Assembly (NCBI GenBank): GCA_020851835.1
Contig: JADZBZ010000172.1
Coordinates: 1 to 6,159, forward strand
Direction: 5' to 3'
Length of the DNA stretch: 6,159 nucleotides
Source: Acidobacteriota bacterium
GTDB lineage: Bacteria > Acidobacteriota > Vicinamibacteria > Vicinamibacterales > UBA2999
Part shown: piece by piece, positions 5,112 through 6,159 of the stretch
How the letters are laid out: each line of letters begins with the position of its first letter
Position numbering within the stretch: position 1 is the first letter of the stretch
Translations under genes and position numbers: made by a program
The notes under the pieces: generated by a model
The model's database searches: none
What the model was told of the DNA's origin: nothing
What the model saw: only the letters and a program-made list of their open reading frames with translations

Positions 5112-6159
5112 ACGCGGCCCTCGCGCCCCGTAGTGCGAAGAGCGCCGCGCCCAGCGCGCCGGTGTAGATGGAGTCCTCCGAGATGTTCACGGAGCGGCTG
5201 CCGTAGTTCTCCTCCACCAGCTTCACGAGCGCTGCCACGGCCGCCTGGTTGCGCGCCACGCCACCCGTGAACGTGAACTCGTCCTTCACGCCGCCCGAAC
5301 GGGCCAGCAGCGACATCGCGCGCAGCACGATCGCCCGGTGCAGGCCGGCGAGAATGTCCTCGCGCTTCTCGCCGAGCGACAGTCGCTCGCGCAGTTCCGC
5401 GCCCGCGAACACCGTGCACGTGGAGTTGATGCGCACCGGCGCGGACGACTGGCACGCGATGGGCCCCAGCTCGTGCAGGCCCAGACTCATCTCGTCGGCG
5501 ATGTAGCCCAGGTAGCGGCCACACCCCGCCGCGCAGCGGTCGTTCATCTGGAACGACGTGACGATGCCCTGCTCGTCCACCTGGATGGCCTTGGTGTCCT
5601 GGCCGCCGATGTCGAGCACGGTGCGGGTCCGGGGATACATCGCGTGCGCGCCCAGGCCGTGGCACAGGATTTCGGACCGGATGCGTCCTTCGGGGAAAGG
5701 CAGGCGCGCCCGCCCGTAGCCGGTGCCGACGCTGCCCACCTGCTCCAGCCGCAGGGCCGACACGCGCGCGACCGCCGCCGCCAGGCCGGGATCGGTCCCC
5801 GGCATTCCGCCCAGGGCGGCCGCCGCGTGGTCCTCGAACTCCCCGGCGGCCTCGGCCGAGTTCTCCACGTCGAGGATGGCCTTGTCGAACAGGCCCGCCA
5901 GCAGGTCGAAGCCCACGCCCGTAGCGCGCGATTCGGTTTCGGCCAGCGCCAGATACCGGCTGCCGGCCAGGTCGCGGAAGAAGTCGCTCTTGCGCCGGAC
6001 GCCATCGGCATAGAGCGCGTCCACCTCGTCGTGCATCTGGCCGAGGATCCGATCGAGGATGCCTGACGCGGCCGGAGGCCGCGTCAGCAGCCGCGAGAGG
6101 AAGCGGCGCAGCTCGGCGTCGAGGACCCGGAGCTGGGACCGGTACTGCTCGGCGCGGAA
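5110..6159 (-). CDS. bcrA: Benzoyl-CoA reductase subunit A (BcrA/BadF-like activase ATPase), 5' end missing
   Basis: The frame stays open to the right edge, giving 349 codons. BcrA/BadF are about 440 residues, so roughly 90 N-terminal residues, including the first phosphate motif (GIDxGS), lie outside the window. The ATG at 6036 is internal. Counting from that Met, the Thauera-type insert of mostly helical sequence fills about 1-100. It is followed by VGTGYGR (103-109), the second phosphate motif DIGGQDTKAI (142-151), Cys168 in DRCAAGCGRYLG, Cys207 in STCTVF and the adenosine motif FTGGVARN near the C-terminus. Cys168 and Cys207 are 39 apart, matching the ligands of the cluster shared with subunit D. 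With D it forms the ATP-driven electron activase of class I benzoyl-CoA reductase. The long A form separates it from the shorter Azoarcus Bzd-type and HgdC-type proteins. The catalytic C and B genes would be expected upstream, outside the window. Confidence 0.86.
   Translation of the reverse strand, partial: FRAEQYRSQLRVLDAELRRFLSRLLTRPPAASGILDRILGQMHDEVDALYADGVRRKSDFFRDLAGSRYLALAETESRATGVGFDLLAGLFDKAILDVENSAEAAGEFEDHAAAALGGMPGTDPGLAAAVARVSALRLEQVGSVGTGYGRARLPFPEGRIRSEILCHGLGAHAMYPRTRTVLDIGGQDTKAIQVDEQGIVTSFQMNDRCAAGCGRYLGYIADEMSLGLHELGPIACQSSAPVRINSTCTVFAGAELRERLSLGEKREDILAGLHRAIVLRAMSLLARSGGVKDEFTFTGGVARNQAAVAALVKLVEENYGSRSVNISEDSIYTGALGAALFALRGARAA

Noticed and set aside
3319..5270. Long plus-strand open frames (3319-4497 and 4359-5270) opposite the GNAT, SDR and bcrD genes
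   Set aside because: Arg/Ala/Pro-rich translations without motifs, antisense to genes with full catalytic signatures.
4254..6159. Activase pair of a 2-hydroxyglutaryl-CoA-type dehydratase
   Set aside because: Such systems use one homodimeric activator of about 260-270 residues. Here there are two different subunits, a long A form and a D form with the DIGALHARA motif, as in class I benzoyl-CoA reductase.

Overview
The window is GC-rich bacterial DNA, densely coded, with no tRNA, rRNA, mobile element or CRISPR signal that I can see. It holds two convergent gene groups. The plus-strand group (1-2559) is an S9-family serine peptidase truncated by the window start, then a secreted subclass B3 metallo-beta-lactamase. 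The minus-strand group (6159 down to 2590) is five tightly packed genes, read from the right: bcrA/badF-like, bcrD/badG-like, a short-chain dehydrogenase (SDR), a GNAT acetyltransferase and an Rrf2-family regulator. Only 30 bases separate the two groups' stop codons.

The minus-strand group is the most interesting part. The two activase-type ATPase genes, one long (A) and one about 280 residues (D), in the order A then D, match the electron-activating half of the ATP-dependent class I benzoyl-CoA reductase of the Thauera/Rhodopseudomonas type. That enzyme dearomatises benzoyl-CoA in anaerobic aromatic degradation. The catalytic subunits (bcrC, bcrB) would be expected just beyond the right edge. 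The SDR is a plausible beta-oxidation-like dehydrogenase for the ring product. The last two genes overlap by ATGA and resemble the BadL (GNAT) / BadM (Rrf2) pair. In Rhodopseudomonas palustris that pair controls the benzoyl-CoA reductase operon: BadL acetylates aminobenzoates and BadM, a repressor, senses the products. If this reading is right, the operon carries its own small-molecule sensing circuit at its 3' end.

The genes look translationally coupled. A's stop codon forms part of D's Shine-Dalgarno sequence, D/SDR overlap by ATGA, and GNAT/Rrf2 overlap by ATGA. The only real gap in the operon is 55 bases before the GNAT gene; it contains an imperfect dyad that could be an operator.

In the plus-strand group, the best Shine-Dalgarno sequence does not belong to the beta-lactamase itself. 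It belongs to a 10-codon ORF whose stop overlaps the lactamase start (ATGA), suggesting a leader peptide or coupled translation.

Organism: the GC content, the S9 peptidase with PD40 repeats and the chromosomal B3 lactamase would suit an Acidobacteriota (for example Vicinamibacteria) or similar soil/sediment bacterium. This is a guess from gene content only; no phylogenetic marker is present.
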